Assembly (NCBI RefSeq): GCF_004022425.1 | Contig: NZ_RBZY01000013.1 | Location: forward strand, 1 to 63,938 | DNA length: 63,938 nucleotides | DNA from: Microbacterium enclense | GTDB taxonomy: Bacteria; Actinomycetota; Actinomycetes; Actinomycetales; Microbacteriaceae | Direction: 5' to 3' | Shown: one piece after another, positions 1-10,769 of the stretch | Position numbering within the stretch: the first letter of the stretch is position 1 | Layout of the letters: each line of letters begins with the position of its first letter | Notes under the pieces: generated by a model | Database searches by the model: none | What the model saw: only the letters and a program-made list of their open reading frames with translations | What the model was told of the DNA's origin: nothing | Position numbers and translations under genes: made by a program

Positions 1-29
1 CGAAGCGACAGATATTGACCCCTCACGCG
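1..29. repeat. Partial copy of a palindromic intergenic repeat
   Basis: Bases 5-29 match the right arm of the complete palindromic element at 37597-37661 with two differences in 25 positions. The left arm would lie outside the window. The copy sits 13 bases beyond the stop of the minus-strand gene that ends at 43, the same side on which the complete copy lies relative to its minus-strand neighbour. It is probably one member of a dispersed REP-like or terminator-like family. The identity is seen directly; the function is inferred. Confidence 0.7.
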
Positions 30-42
30 GGCTCGCAGCACC

Positions 43-315
43 TCAGCGGGCGCGGCGCTCTCGGGCGGTGATGCGCAGGCCCGACGCACGCAACCGGCGG
101 ACGAGTTCGCGGCCACCCACGTGCTCGGCGCCGGCGGCCACGAGGTCGGCGTGCCGGTCGTCGGGGACGTCGTAGTGGTCGAGGTCGAACGCGCGGCGCG
201 GGATTCCGGCCGCAGCCGCGAAGGCGTGCAGCTCGGCGAGGTTCGCATCGCTCACGAGATGTGCCCACAGCCGACCGTGCGCCGGCCACTGCGGGTCGTC
301 GATGAGAATCGCCAC
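43..315 (-). CDS. DUF4031 domain-containing protein
   Basis: A 90-residue protein that reads as a complete DUF4031 protein: it opens with an Ile-Asp-Asp-Pro-Gln-Trp-Pro segment and has a central Asp-Leu-Asp-His-Tyr-Asp-Val-Pro motif, both typical of this small actinobacterial family. The function of the family is unknown. No signal peptide or membrane segment is visible. The ATG at 315-313 is the natural start because it gives the family's usual length. The gene is divergent from rplU and is followed by a palindromic repeat that may terminate it. Confidence 0.8.
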   Translation of the reverse strand: MAILIDDPQWPAHGRLWAHLVSDANLAELHAFAAAAGIPRRAFDLDHYDVPDDRHADLVAAGAEHVGGRELVRRLRASGLRITARERRAR

Positions 316-352
316 CCCGTGATCCTACGACCGACACGCGGTCCCGGTGCTT

Positions 353-381
353 TTGCCGGATGCCGCTGGGTGAGCTAAACT
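353..381 (+). promoter_or_regulatory. Probable rplU-rpmA promoter
   Basis: TTGCCG at 353-358 and TAAACT at 376-381 are separated by exactly 17 bases and resemble -35 and -10 hexamers of the housekeeping sigma factor. Transcription would start near 388, giving rplU a leader of about 140 nt. The leader is long enough for ribosomal-protein feedback control, but I could not identify a known leader motif in it. The spacer contains a GGATGCC heptamer at 358-364. Confidence 0.55.
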
Positions 382-528
382 CGTCCTTTGGTGCGTCGTG
401 TCCGCGCAGTTGGCGCGAGACCCCGCAGGCTTCGGCCGGCCGGATCGCACCGAGACTCAGGGCGTCAAGCCCTCCCGAACGTCATCAGACAACCGGAGCC
501 GTGCGCTCCCGAACGAAACAGGTGTGAA

Positions 529-837
529 GTGGTTTACGCAGTTGTGCGCGCCGGCGGCCGGCAGGAAAAGGTCGAGGTCGGCACGATCGTCGTGCTCGAC
601 CGCCAGGCGGCGAAGATCGGCGAGAGCATCCAGCTGCCCGCCGTCCTGTTCGTCGACGGCGAGACCGTCACGACCGACGCCGACAAGCTCGCGAAGGTCT
701 CGGTCACGGCCGAGGTCCTCGGTGAGGAGCGCGGTCCGAAGATCGTGATCCAGAAGTTCAAGAACAAGACCGGCTACAAGAAGCGCCAGGGCCACCGCCA
801 GGACCTCACGCGCGTCAAGATCACCGGCATCAAGTAA
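529..837 (+). CDS. rplU: 50S ribosomal protein L21
   Basis: L21, a component of the large ribosomal subunit, 102 residues. The start is the GTG at 529, giving the conserved opening [10 protein letters not shown]; upstream in-frame sequence is not protein-like. The central V-G-x-x-I-x-L-P-A region and the basic C-terminus with [14 protein letters not shown] are family hallmarks. It is followed 18 bases later by rpmA, the usual pairing, and shares the promoter at 353-381. Confidence 0.97.
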   Translation: MVYAVVRAGGRQEKVEVGTIVVLDRQAAKIGESIQLPAVLFVDGETVTTDADKLAKVSVTAEVLGEERGPKIVIQKFKNKTGYKKRQGHRQDLTRVKITGIK

Positions 838-855
838 GAGCCAGGAGACGCAGAG

Positions 856-3591
<2,736 letters not shown>

Positions 3592-3595
3592 CGCG

Positions 3596-4855
3596 ATGAC
3601 CCTCACCGCCGTTTCGGTCGACGAACGCCTGCGCCTGGCCAAAGAGGCAGCTCGCCAGGTCGGACTCCTCGATTCCGCGGCGAAGACCGCCCTTCTTCGC
3701 GCGATAGCGGACGCGATCGACGCAGCGAGCGAGGCGATCATCGCGGCGAACGCCGACGATCTCGACCGCGGACGTGATGCCGACATCGGCGACGCTCTGC
3801 TCGACCGGCTCCGGTTGGACGCCACTCGTGTGGCAGCCCTCGCGGCGGCGGTGCGCGACGTGGCCGAGCTCCCCGACCCGGTCGGACGCGTGCTGGACCG
3901 TCGCACCCTCCCGAACGGACTCCAGCTCGAGAAGGTCGCGGTGCCGTTCGGCGTCGTCGGATCGATCTACGAAGCGCGTCCGAACGTGACGGTCGACATC
4001 GCCGCCCTTGCCCTGCGCTCCGGTAATGCCGTCGTCCTGCGCGGCGGGTCGGCTGCGCAGAGCTCGAACGCGGCGCTCGTCGAGGTCATGCGCGGTGCGT
4101 TGCGACGCGAGGGCGTGTCGCCCGAGGCGATCCAGACCGTCGACGACTTCGGGCGTGACGGCGCTCGCGCGCTGATGAACGCCCGCGGACTCGTCGACGT
4201 GCTCGTTCCCCGAGGCAGCGCCGGACTCATCGACACGGTGGTCACGCAGTCGACCGTCCCCGTCATCGAGACCGGGGCGGGTGTCGTCCACGTCTACCTG
4301 GATGCCACGGCTCGCGCCGAGTGGGCCCGCGACATCGTGCTGAACGCGAAGACCCAGCGTCCGAGCGTGTGCAACGCGGTCGAGACCGTCCTCGTGCATC
4401 GGGATGCCGCCGACCGCCTGCTGCCCGAGCTCCTCGGGTCGCTCGCCGCCGCCGGTGTCCGCGTGCACGGCGACGAGACCGCCGCCGGTTACGACCACCG
4501 AGTGGTCGCGGCGACGGAGGACGACTGGGCGACGGAGTATCTGAGTCTCGACCTCGCCGTGCGCGTCGTCGACGACCTCGACACGGCGCTCGAGCACATC
4601 CGCCGATACTCCACGCATCACACCGAGTCGATCATCACCGACGACGAGGCATCCGCCTCCCGATTCCTGGCGGAGGTGGACTCGGCCGTGGTCCTCGTGA
4701 ACGCGTCCACCCGGTTCACCGACGGCGGCGAATTCGGGTTCGGCGCCGAGGTGGGGATCTCCACCCAGAAACTGCATGCGCGCGGCCCCATGGGACTCGC
4801 TGAGCTCACCAGCACCAAGTGGCTCGGGCGCGGCGACGGCCAGGTCCGGGCCTGA
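3596..4855 (+). CDS. proA: Glutamate-5-semialdehyde dehydrogenase
   Basis: Reduces gamma-glutamyl phosphate to glutamate semialdehyde with NADPH, the second proline step; it works with ProB directly upstream. At 419 residues it has the normal family length. The aldehyde-dehydrogenase-like fold is visible, with the catalytic cysteine in Q-R-P-S-V-C-N-A and the V-P-R-G-S-A-G-L motif. The ATG at 3596 is 4 bases after proB. Confidence 0.97.
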   Translation: MTLTAVSVDERLRLAKEAARQVGLLDSAAKTALLRAIADAIDAASEAIIAANADDLDRGRDADIGDALLDRLRLDATRVAALAAAVRDVAELPDPVGRVLDRRTLPNGLQLEKVAVPFGVVGSIYEARPNVTVDIAALALRSGNAVVLRGGSAAQSSNAALVEVMRGALRREGVSPEAIQTVDDFGRDGARALMNARGLVDVLVPRGSAGLIDTVVTQSTVPVIETGAGVVHVYLDATARAEWARDIVLNAKTQRPSVCNAVETVLVHRDAADRLLPELLGSLAAAGVRVHGDETAAGYDHRVVAATEDDWATEYLSLDLAVRVVDDLDTALEHIRRYSTHHTESIITDDEASASRFLAEVDSAVVLVNASTRFTDGGEFGFGAEVGISTQKLHARGPMGLAELTSTKWLGRGDGQVRA

Positions 4856-4859
4856 CCGC

Positions 4860-4865
4860 TAAAAT
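4860..4865 (+). promoter_or_regulatory. Possible -10 box for the small gene at 4905
   Basis: TAAAAT at 4860-4865 is one of the most AT-rich hexamers in the window and lies 39 bases before the ATG at 4905. No good -35 hexamer is found 16-18 bases upstream. A start near 4872 would leave a leader of about 33 bases containing a CGGAG ribosome binding site. Confidence 0.35.
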
Positions 4866-4904
4866 GACCTTGCGCCTCGCGCAGAAATCTCGAACGGAGC
4901 ACTG

Positions 4905-5129
4905 ATGACTTTCGCCTCGCTGATCGCCCTCGCCGCTGAAGAGGGCGCACACCACGGCGGTAACCCGCAGGCCGAGACCTTCTGGATCGGCGCCGTGGCC
5001 TTCATCGGGTTCGTCGCTCTGAGCCTGGTCACCCTGTCGTACCGGAACGTGTCGAACCGCCACGCGCACAAGGCCGCGGCCTACACCGCCACCCACGGGA
5101 CGCCCACCCCCGAGGCGCACGGCCACTGA
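4905..5129 (+). CDS. Small single-span membrane protein, unknown function
   Basis: A 74-residue protein with one clear hydrophobic segment (about residues 27-45) and a His-rich tail (ending E-A-H-G-H). A short His-containing stretch also precedes the membrane segment. A GGAG ribosome binding site lies 6 bases before the ATG. It sits between proA and nadD, and nadD starts 10 bases after its stop. I do not recognise a named family. The His clusters could bind metal but this is only a guess. Confidence 0.75.
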   Translation: MTFASLIALAAEEGAHHGGNPQAETFWIGAVAFIGFVALSLVTLSYRNVSNRHAHKAAAYTATHGTPTPEAHGH

Positions 5130-5139
5130 GGCCCACCGT

Positions 5140-5736
5140 ATGTCGGTGACGCGCGCCCCTCGCATCGGGGTCATGGGTGGGACGTTCGATCCCATCCATC
5201 ACGGTCACCTGGTCGCCGCCAGCGAGGTCGCGCAGTCGTTCGACCTCGATGAGGTCGTCTTCGTCCCCACCGGTGAGCCGTGGCAGAAGGCCGACGTCAC
5301 CGAGAGCGAGCATCGCTATCTCATGACGGTCATCGCGACCGCCTCGAACCCGCAGTTCACGGTCAGTCGCGTCGACATCGATCGGGCCGGACCCACCTAC
5401 ACGATCGACACCCTGCGCGACCTGAAGCGCGAGCGCCCCGGTGCCGACCTGTTCTTCATCACCGGCGCCGATGCCGTCGCGCAAATCCTCGGGTGGCGCA
5501 ATCATCAAGAGCTGTGGGACCTCGCCCACTTCGTCGCCGTGTCCCGTCCCGGGCACGTGCTGACGACCGAGGGCCTCCCCACCGACGACGTCAGCCAGCT
5601 CGAGATCCCCGCGCTGGCCATCTCGTCCACAGACTGCCGTGCCCGTGTGCGCCGAGGACACCCCGTGTGGTACCTCGTGCCCGATGGCGTCGTGCAGTAC
5701 ATCGCGAAGCACCACCTCTACCGGAGCCCTGCATGA
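5140..5736 (+). CDS. nadD: Nicotinate-nucleotide adenylyltransferase
   Basis: Adenylates nicotinate mononucleotide in NAD synthesis, 198 residues. The nucleotidyltransferase signature is at residues 9-21 ([14 protein letters not shown]) and the second motif is A-I-S-S-T-D-C-R near the C-terminus, where ISSTxIR is usual. The gene lies in the conserved proA-nadD-rsfS neighbourhood and overlaps the next start by 4 bases. Confidence 0.96.
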   Translation: MSVTRAPRIGVMGGTFDPIHHGHLVAASEVAQSFDLDEVVFVPTGEPWQKADVTESEHRYLMTVIATASNPQFTVSRVDIDRAGPTYTIDTLRDLKRERPGADLFFITGADAVAQILGWRNHQELWDLAHFVAVSRPGHVLTTEGLPTDDVSQLEIPALAISSTDCRARVRRGHPVWYLVPDGVVQYIAKHHLYRSPA

Positions 5737-7070
5737 GCACATCCGAGACCCCCGAGACCCCGCCGCTGACGCGGCGTCAGCTGCGCGAACTCCGCAACAC
5801 CGGAGCGACGCCGATCATCGCCCCGCCGCAGGACGCCCCGGTCGACGACGAAGCCGCGGCCGCATCGCCGTCGACGAGCGGGGATGCCACACCCCCCGCC
5901 GACTCCGCCCTCGAACCGCGGTCCGTCGAGTCGACGCCCGCCGAGGTCACGCCCGTCGAGACCGAGTCCGCCGAGCCGGAACGAGCCGCGAAGCCGCAGC
6001 CCACAGACGAACCTGCCGCGACAGAGGAGACGCCCGCGAAGAAGCCCGGCGTGCTCGGCAGCCTGTTCGGCCGGGGCAGGGCGGAGAAGGTCGAGCCGAC
6101 CGCGCCCGAGGCGCCCGAGGCGGAGGCGCCCGCGCCCGAAGCGCCCGTGGAGGAGGCGCCCGACGCCTCCGCACCCGTCGCTGACCGGCCGGACCAGGCC
6201 CCCGTGCAGCCGCCTGTCTCCGCGTCGTTCCCCGCGCACGACGGTGGCGACCTCGGCGTGACCCGCCTCACGCGTCGTCAGGTCCGCGAGCAGGAGCGCA
6301 TCCGCACCGCCTCGGTTCCCGTCATCGCGCCCGACCTCGGGCAACCGCACGCGGCGCAGACCGGTGACGTCACCGCCGCTCCCGCGGATACCCAACTCGA
6401 CACCTCGGCGTCCGAAGCGGAGAGCGCGGATGCGGTGACGTCGGAAACCAGTGCCGCCGCGGCGGCCGACGCCGCCGACGACATCTCGGACACGAGCGAG
6501 GGCGTCAGCCCCGCGATCTTCCGCCCCGCCGCGGTCGACGAGGCACACGCGTCGCAGGAGGCCGTGTCCACGGTGAACCCGGCCCTGGGTTCCGACCTGC
6601 TGGCGGGTCAGACCCCCGAGGTCTCGTTGCCGCCCTCCTTCGACCAGCTCATCTCGCGCAGCGCTGCCGCGACCGGCTCGGTCTCGACCCCGAACGCGCT
6701 GATCCTGTCGCAGACGCCGGCGGGTGTTCCGCTCGTCGGCCCCGTCACCTCGACCGGAGAGGTGCTCATCACCGGCACGTTCGAACTCCCCGAAGGGCTC
6801 GGTTCGGCCGGTCACGCCCCGGGAACGACCGACGGTCGCGACGTCGACATGGTTCTTCTCGACGGCGAGCTCCCGCCCGCCTCGTCGCCGACCCCCATCG
6901 CGGCCAGCGCCGCCATCAGCACCGTCAAGCAACCCGGTGAGATCATCCGCCCTCCGGCACCCGAGAAGGGCAGCAAGCTCGTCATCGGTCTCATCATCAC
7001 CACCGGCGCTCTCGCCGTGGCGGTCGCCGTCGCGCTGGTCCTCGCCTTCACGACAGGAGTCTTCGGATGA
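5733..7070 (+). CDS. Ala/Pro-rich tail-anchored membrane protein, unknown
   Basis: A 445-residue protein with a long, acidic, low-complexity Ala/Pro/Glu region and a single C-terminal hydrophobic segment (about residues 413-440, preceded by E-K-G-S-K). A short basic motif of the form L-T-R-R-Q-[LV]-R-E is present twice, at about residue 12 and about residue 179, each followed by a stretch ending V/I-I-A-P. The ATG at 5733 overlaps the nadD stop and gives a start directly before the first motif. The stop overlaps rsfS. A role linking the membrane to ribosome silencing or NAD metabolism is speculation from position only. Confidence 0.8.
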   Translation: MSTSETPETPPLTRRQLRELRNTGATPIIAPPQDAPVDDEAAAASPSTSGDATPPADSALEPRSVESTPAEVTPVETESAEPERAAKPQPTDEPAATEETPAKKPGVLGSLFGRGRAEKVEPTAPEAPEAEAPAPEAPVEEAPDASAPVADRPDQAPVQPPVSASFPAHDGGDLGVTRLTRRQVREQERIRTASVPVIAPDLGQPHAAQTGDVTAAPADTQLDTSASEAESADAVTSETSAAAAADAADDISDTSEGVSPAIFRPAAVDEAHASQEAVSTVNPALGSDLLAGQTPEVSLPPSFDQLISRSAAATGSVSTPNALILSQTPAGVPLVGPVTSTGEVLITGTFELPEGLGSAGHAPGTTDGRDVDMVLLDGELPPASSPTPIAASAAISTVKQPGEIIRPPAPEKGSKLVIGLIITTGALAVAVAVALVLAFTTGVFG

Positions 7071-7444
7071 CCGCCAGCCCCAACGGGATCGAGATGGCGC
7101 GTATCGCCGCGATCGCCGCCGACGCGAAGGCCGGTGAAGACCTCGTCGCCCTCGACGTCTCCGACCCTCTGCCGCTCGTCGACATCTTCCTCCTCGTCAC
7201 CGGACGCAACGAGCGCAACGTCGCCGCGATCGCCGACGAGGTGGAGGAGAAGCTGCTCGAAGCCGGGCACAAGCGCCTGCGCCGCGAGGGCCGTCAGGAG
7301 TCCCGCTGGGTGCTGCTGGACTTCGGCGACCTCGTCGTCCACGTCTTCCACGAGCAGGAGCGGGTCTACTACGGTCTCGAGCGGCTGTGGAAGGACTGCC
7401 CGGTGGTGCCGCTGGAGCTTCCCGCTCCGGCCTCCGCCGACTGA
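7067..7444 (+). CDS. rsfS: Ribosomal silencing factor RsfS
   Basis: RsfS (Iojap/DUF143) binds L14 on the 50S subunit and blocks subunit joining under starvation. The 125 residues include V-A-L-D-V-S-D-P-L-P-L-V-D-I-F near the start, the E-S-R-W-V-L-L-D-F-G-D-L-V-V-H-V-F core and the R-x-Y-Y-x-L-E-R-L-W segment, all diagnostic. It is the last gene of the nadD operon (ATGA overlap with the gene upstream) and is followed by a hairpin shared with the convergent mesD. Confidence 0.95.
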   Translation: MTASPNGIEMARIAAIAADAKAGEDLVALDVSDPLPLVDIFLLVTGRNERNVAAIADEVEEKLLEAGHKRLRREGRQESRWVLLDFGDLVVHVFHEQERVYYGLERLWKDCPVVPLELPAPASAD

Positions 7445-7454
7445 CGCCGACACC

Positions 7455-7484
7455 GAAGGGCCGCCCCTACAGGGGCGGCCCTTC
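7455..7484. terminator. Bidirectional hairpin between rsfS and mesD
   Basis: A perfect 13-bp stem (7455-7467 with 7472-7484) with a 4-base loop lies between two convergent genes. No U-tract follows on either strand, as is common for actinobacterial terminators. Confidence 0.7.
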
Positions 7485-7491
7485 GCGCGTG

Positions 7492-8529
7492 TCAGACGAG
7501 CGCTCCCGCGAGTTCCTGGCGCAGGATCGCCGCACCCGCGCTCAGCGCACTGAGCTTCGCGAGGGCGACGTCGCGCGGCAGCGGCGCCATGCCGCAGTTG
7601 GAGCTGGCGATGAGGTTGTCGGCATCCACGTGGTCCAGGGCTCGCCGAAGCGTCGCGGCGACCTCCTCGGGGCGCTCGATCTCGTTAGACGCGACATCGA
7701 TGGCGCCGAGCATGATCTTCTTCCCGCGGAGCAATTCGATCACCTCGATCGGAATGCGGGAGTTGTGCGACTCGAGCGACACGATGTCGATGCTCGACTG
7801 CTGCAGCAGGGGGAACGAGTGCTCGTACTGGCGCCACTCGGGTCCGAGCGTGGCCTTCCAGTCGGTGTTGGCCTTGATGCCGTAGCCGTAGCAGATATGC
7901 ACGACGGTCTCGGCGTGCAGCCCCTCGACGGCTCGTTCGAGCGCCGCCATACCCCACTCGCGCACGTCGTCGAAGAAGACGTTGAACGCGGGTTCGTCGA
8001 ACTGGATGATGTCGACACCGACGGCCTCGAGTTCCTTCGCCTCCCGGTTCAGGATGCCGGCGAACTCCCACGCGAGCTTCTCGCGGCTGCGGTAGTACCG
8101 GTCCGAGAGCGTGTCGATCATCGTCATCGGTCCCGGCAGCGCCCACTTGATCGGCTGGTCGGTCTGGGAGCGGAGGAATCTGGCATCCTCTACGAAAACA
8201 GGCCGCGGGCGCTCCACAGGTCCGACGACGGTGGGGACGCTCGCGTCGTAGCGGTTGCGGATGCGCACCGTCTCGCGATTCTCGAAGTCGACACCGCTGA
8301 GGTGCTCGATGAAGGTCGTCACGAAGTGTTGGCGGGTCTGCTCGCCGTCGCTGACGATGTCGATGCCACGCTGCCGTTGTTCGTGGACCGCGGTGCGCAG
8401 GGCGTCCTGCTTGCCCTCGACCAGGGCGTCGCCCTCGAGTGCCCACGGGGACCAGAGCTTCTCGGGCTCGGCGAGCCAGGAGGGTTTGGGGAGGCTGCCG
8501 ACGGCCGCGGTGGGGATCAAGGCACTCAT
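7492..8529 (-). CDS. mesD: Folate-independent methionine synthase MesD (core-MetE family)
   Basis: A 345-residue protein related only to the C-terminal catalytic half of cobalamin-independent methionine synthase MetE. The zinc ligands expected for this fold are present as H211, C213, E253 and C312 (H-I-C, S-L-E-S, S-N-C-G). The N-terminal folate-binding half of MetE is missing, so methyl-tetrahydrofolate is unlikely to be the donor. The partner DUF1852 gene (mesX) lies directly upstream, the arrangement known for the MesD family. It uses homocysteine as methyl acceptor; the physiological methyl donor is not evident from sequence. Confidence 0.85.
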   Translation of the reverse strand: MSALIPTAAVGSLPKPSWLAEPEKLWSPWALEGDALVEGKQDALRTAVHEQRQRGIDIVSDGEQTRQHFVTTFIEHLSGVDFENRETVRIRNRYDASVPTVVGPVERPRPVFVEDARFLRSQTDQPIKWALPGPMTMIDTLSDRYYRSREKLAWEFAGILNREAKELEAVGVDIIQFDEPAFNVFFDDVREWGMAALERAVEGLHAETVVHICYGYGIKANTDWKATLGPEWRQYEHSFPLLQQSSIDIVSLESHNSRIPIEVIELLRGKKIMLGAIDVASNEIERPEEVAATLRRALDHVDADNLIASSNCGMAPLPRDVALAKLSALSAGAAILRQELAGALV

Positions 8530-8549
8530 GCGTACGGGGCTCCGTCGGG

Positions 8550-9542
8550 TCAGTGGACGAGGGCGGGGGAGAGACCGGCCCAGCGGGCGAGCATCTCGCC
8601 GTGGGGCTTCACGAAGTGCTCCTCGGCGTACTTCCCCTGCGTCAGGGCGAGACGCGAGCGTTCCTCGCGGTCGTAATCGACGCGGGTGCGCGAGAAGTCG
8701 CCGCTCTCCAACGTCGGGCGGAACACGTGAGCGGCGGCGGAGTTGGCGTTGTAGATCTCGGGCCGGTAGATCTTCTGGAACGTCTCCATCGTGCTGATCG
8801 TCCCGATGAGCTGGAGGTTCGTGTAGTCGTTGAGCAGGTCGCCGCGGAAGTAGAACGCCAGCGGCGCCGAGCTGCCCTCGGGCAGGAAGTACCGCACCTG
8901 CAGACCCATCTTCCCGAAGTACTCGTCGGTGAGCGAGTAGTCGTCCTGCACGTACTCCACCCCGAGCACGGGATGCCGGTTGTCGGTGCGCTGGTAGGCC
9001 TTACTCGTCGAGACGCTGATGCAGATCACGGGTGAGACGTCGAAACGCGCGCGATAGGCGGGGGACTCCAGGAAGTGCTGGAAGAGCTTGCCGTGCAGCG
9101 CGCCGAAGTCGTCGGGCACCGTGAAGCCGCCGGCGGCCGCGCTGGCGGCGGGCAGCAGCACGCTGAAGTCGAAGTCACGAAGGTACGACGAGAAGTTGTT
9201 GCCGATGATCCCGTGGTGGCGCGCACCGGTGGTCCGATCGAGGACGACGAGATCGAGGACCTCCAGGAGCGGGAAGCGCTGGTCGTCCCCGGATGCCGCG
9301 AACTCGAGGTCGACCGAGACGATGTCGATCTCGAGGGTGTAGCGCTCACCCTCGGGGTTGTCCCAGCGGGCAAGGTCGTTGAACCGCCGGTCGATCATCG
9401 CCAGAGCGGCACGGAGGTTCTCCTGCCGATCCGCACCCCGCGCCAGGTTGGCGAAGTTCGTCGTGGCACGCGAACTCTCGGACGGGGAGTAGTTCTCGTC
9501 GAATCGGGTGGTCGAGATCTGGAACGTGAAGTAGGTGGACAT
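8550..9542 (-). CDS. mesX: DUF1852 protein, MesD partner MesX
   Basis: A 330-residue DUF1852 protein opening M-S-T-Y-F-T-F-Q-I-S-T-T-R-F-D-E-N-Y. This family co-occurs with core-MetE proteins and is required by MesD in the systems where it has been studied; its chemistry is not settled from sequence. A GAGGAGC ribosome binding site lies just upstream of the ATG at 9542. The stop is 20 bases before mesD, so the two are co-transcribed, with mesX first. A LysR regulator is divergent. Confidence 0.85.
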   Translation of the reverse strand: MSTYFTFQISTTRFDENYSPSESSRATTNFANLARGADRQENLRAALAMIDRRFNDLARWDNPEGERYTLEIDIVSVDLEFAASGDDQRFPLLEVLDLVVLDRTTGARHHGIIGNNFSSYLRDFDFSVLLPAASAAAGGFTVPDDFGALHGKLFQHFLESPAYRARFDVSPVICISVSTSKAYQRTDNRHPVLGVEYVQDDYSLTDEYFGKMGLQVRYFLPEGSSAPLAFYFRGDLLNDYTNLQLIGTISTMETFQKIYRPEIYNANSAAAHVFRPTLESGDFSRTRVDYDREERSRLALTQGKYAEEHFVKPHGEMLARWAGLSPALVH

Positions 9543-9637
9543 ATCCCGGAGCTCCTCTCGCGCGTCGGCAGACCGCCGCGCGGTCATCAGTGTTCCCATG
9601 GTGCTCGCCCGTGGCATCCATCGGGTAATCCGTCTCG

Positions 9638-9655
9638 ACTATCCGCTCCTATAGT
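9638..9655 (+). promoter_or_regulatory. LysR gene -10 box inside a dyad
   Basis: ACTAT at 9638-9642 and ATAGT at 9651-9655 form an inverted repeat with an 8-base spacer, and TATAGT at 9650-9655 is a good -10 hexamer. The LysR ATG at 9664 lies 8 bases further, so the transcript would have almost no leader. A regulator bound to the dyad would cover its own promoter, the usual LysR autoregulation design. Regulation is inferred. Confidence 0.45.
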
Positions 9656-9663
9656 GTTTGCCT

Positions 9664-10605
9664 ATGGCCCGTCGACCGAGCGGCGTGACGCTGCAGCAAC
9701 TCCAATCCTTCATCGAGGTCGCGGCGGAGGGGTCGATCTCCGCCGCCGCCGATCTGCTGTACGTCTCGCAGCCGACGATGTCGGCGGCGATGAAAGACCT
9801 CGAGGCGCGCGTGGGTCGATCGTTGCTGGTCCGCTCGGCGCGTGGCATCACACTGACATCGGACGGTGTCGAGTTCCTGGGCTACGCACGGCAGGTCGTG
9901 GAGCAGGTCGCCCTCCTCGAGCAGCGCTACCTCGACCGTCCGCCGTCGCGGCGCCTGCTGGGCGTCTCCGCGCAGCACTACTCCTTCGTCGTGGATGCGT
10001 TCGTGCGCATGGTGAAGGCGAGCGGCGCGGCGCGGTACGAGTTCTCGCTGCGCGAGACACGAACGTGGGACATCATCGAGGACGTCCGGACCCTGCGGAG
10101 CGAACTCGGCATCCTGTATCGGAACGACTTCAACCGGGATGTCATCGACAAGCTGCTGCGCGACTCGGGACTGTCGTTCCATCCGCTGTTCCTGGCCGAC
10201 CCGCACATCTTCGTCTCGCGGAAGAACCCCCTCGCCGCGCGGGAGCGCGTGACGTTGGACGACCTCGCGGGACTTCCTCGACTGACCTTCGACCAGGGCA
10301 CGAACAACTCGTTCTACTTCGCGGAGGAGATCCTCTCGACCCTGTCGAGCGAGCAGGAGATCCGCGTCTCGGACCGGGCGACGATCTTCAACCTCATGAT
10401 CGGTCTCGAGGGCTACACGATCTCGACCGGGATCATCAGCGACGACCTCGACCCCGAGATCGTCGCCGTGCCGTTGGACGTGGACGAGCGCATCGAGATC
10501 GGGTGGATCGCGCAGAACGCCATCCCGCTCACCGACCAGGCACGGCGCTACCTCGACGAGGTGCGCGCGGTGGTGCGGGAGTTCGACGTGGTGCTGCTCG
10601 GCTGA
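9664..10605 (+). CDS. LysR-family transcriptional regulator
   Basis: A 313-residue LysR regulator with an N-terminal winged helix (about residues 9-66, with S-I-S-A-A-A-D-L-L-Y-V-S-Q-P-T-M-S as recognition region) and a periplasmic-binding-like effector domain. ATG 9664 is preferred over the TTG two codons upstream because of the -10 box position. It is divergent from mesX-mesD, so it probably controls this methionine pathway, with homocysteine or a related metabolite as plausible effector. It is followed by a terminator hairpin. Confidence 0.9.
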   Translation: MARRPSGVTLQQLQSFIEVAAEGSISAAADLLYVSQPTMSAAMKDLEARVGRSLLVRSARGITLTSDGVEFLGYARQVVEQVALLEQRYLDRPPSRRLLGVSAQHYSFVVDAFVRMVKASGAARYEFSLRETRTWDIIEDVRTLRSELGILYRNDFNRDVIDKLLRDSGLSFHPLFLADPHIFVSRKNPLAARERVTLDDLAGLPRLTFDQGTNNSFYFAEEILSTLSSEQEIRVSDRATIFNLMIGLEGYTISTGIISDDLDPEIVAVPLDVDERIEIGWIAQNAIPLTDQARRYLDEVRAVVREFDVVLLG

Positions 10606-10621
10606 CCGCGACGGGAATGGC

Positions 10622-10649
10622 GAAAGCCCCCGCCGAGACGGAGGCTTTC
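10622..10649. terminator. Hairpin between LysR gene and tRNA-Ala
   Basis: G-A-A-A-G-C-C at 10622-10628 pairs with 10643-10649, extended by three further pairs after one mismatch, with a 6-base loop. It lies between the convergent LysR gene and tRNA-Ala and can serve both strands. Confidence 0.65.
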
Positions 10650-10654
10650 TTCGG

Positions 10655-10727
10655 TGGACCTGAGGGGACTCGAACCCCTGACCCCCTGCATGCCATGCAG
10701 GTGCGCTACCAGCTGCGCCACAGGCCC
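10655..10727 (-). tRNA. tRNA-Ala(GGC)
   Basis: A 73-base cloverleaf on the minus strand. The 7-bp acceptor is GGGCCTG with CAGGTCC, the anticodon stem is CCTGC with GCAGG, and the 7-base loop holds GGC (complement of 10692-10694), which reads GCC. The T arm contains GGTTCGAGTCC. The 3' CCA is not encoded. Confidence 0.95.
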
Positions 10728-10769
10728 GTTTTCTGTTCTCGCCCCGTTCGAGGCAACTCCATGAGCTTA

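Noticed and set aside
388..528. N-terminal extension of L21 or a separate leader peptide before rplU
   Set aside because: The open frame upstream of GTG 529 is not protein-like and L21 alignments begin at M-V-Y-A-V-V; it is treated as untranslated leader.
7492..8529. Ordinary MetE methionine synthase
   Set aside because: The N-terminal half of MetE is missing and the MesD partner DUF1852 gene is adjacent; core-MetE type MesD is the better call.
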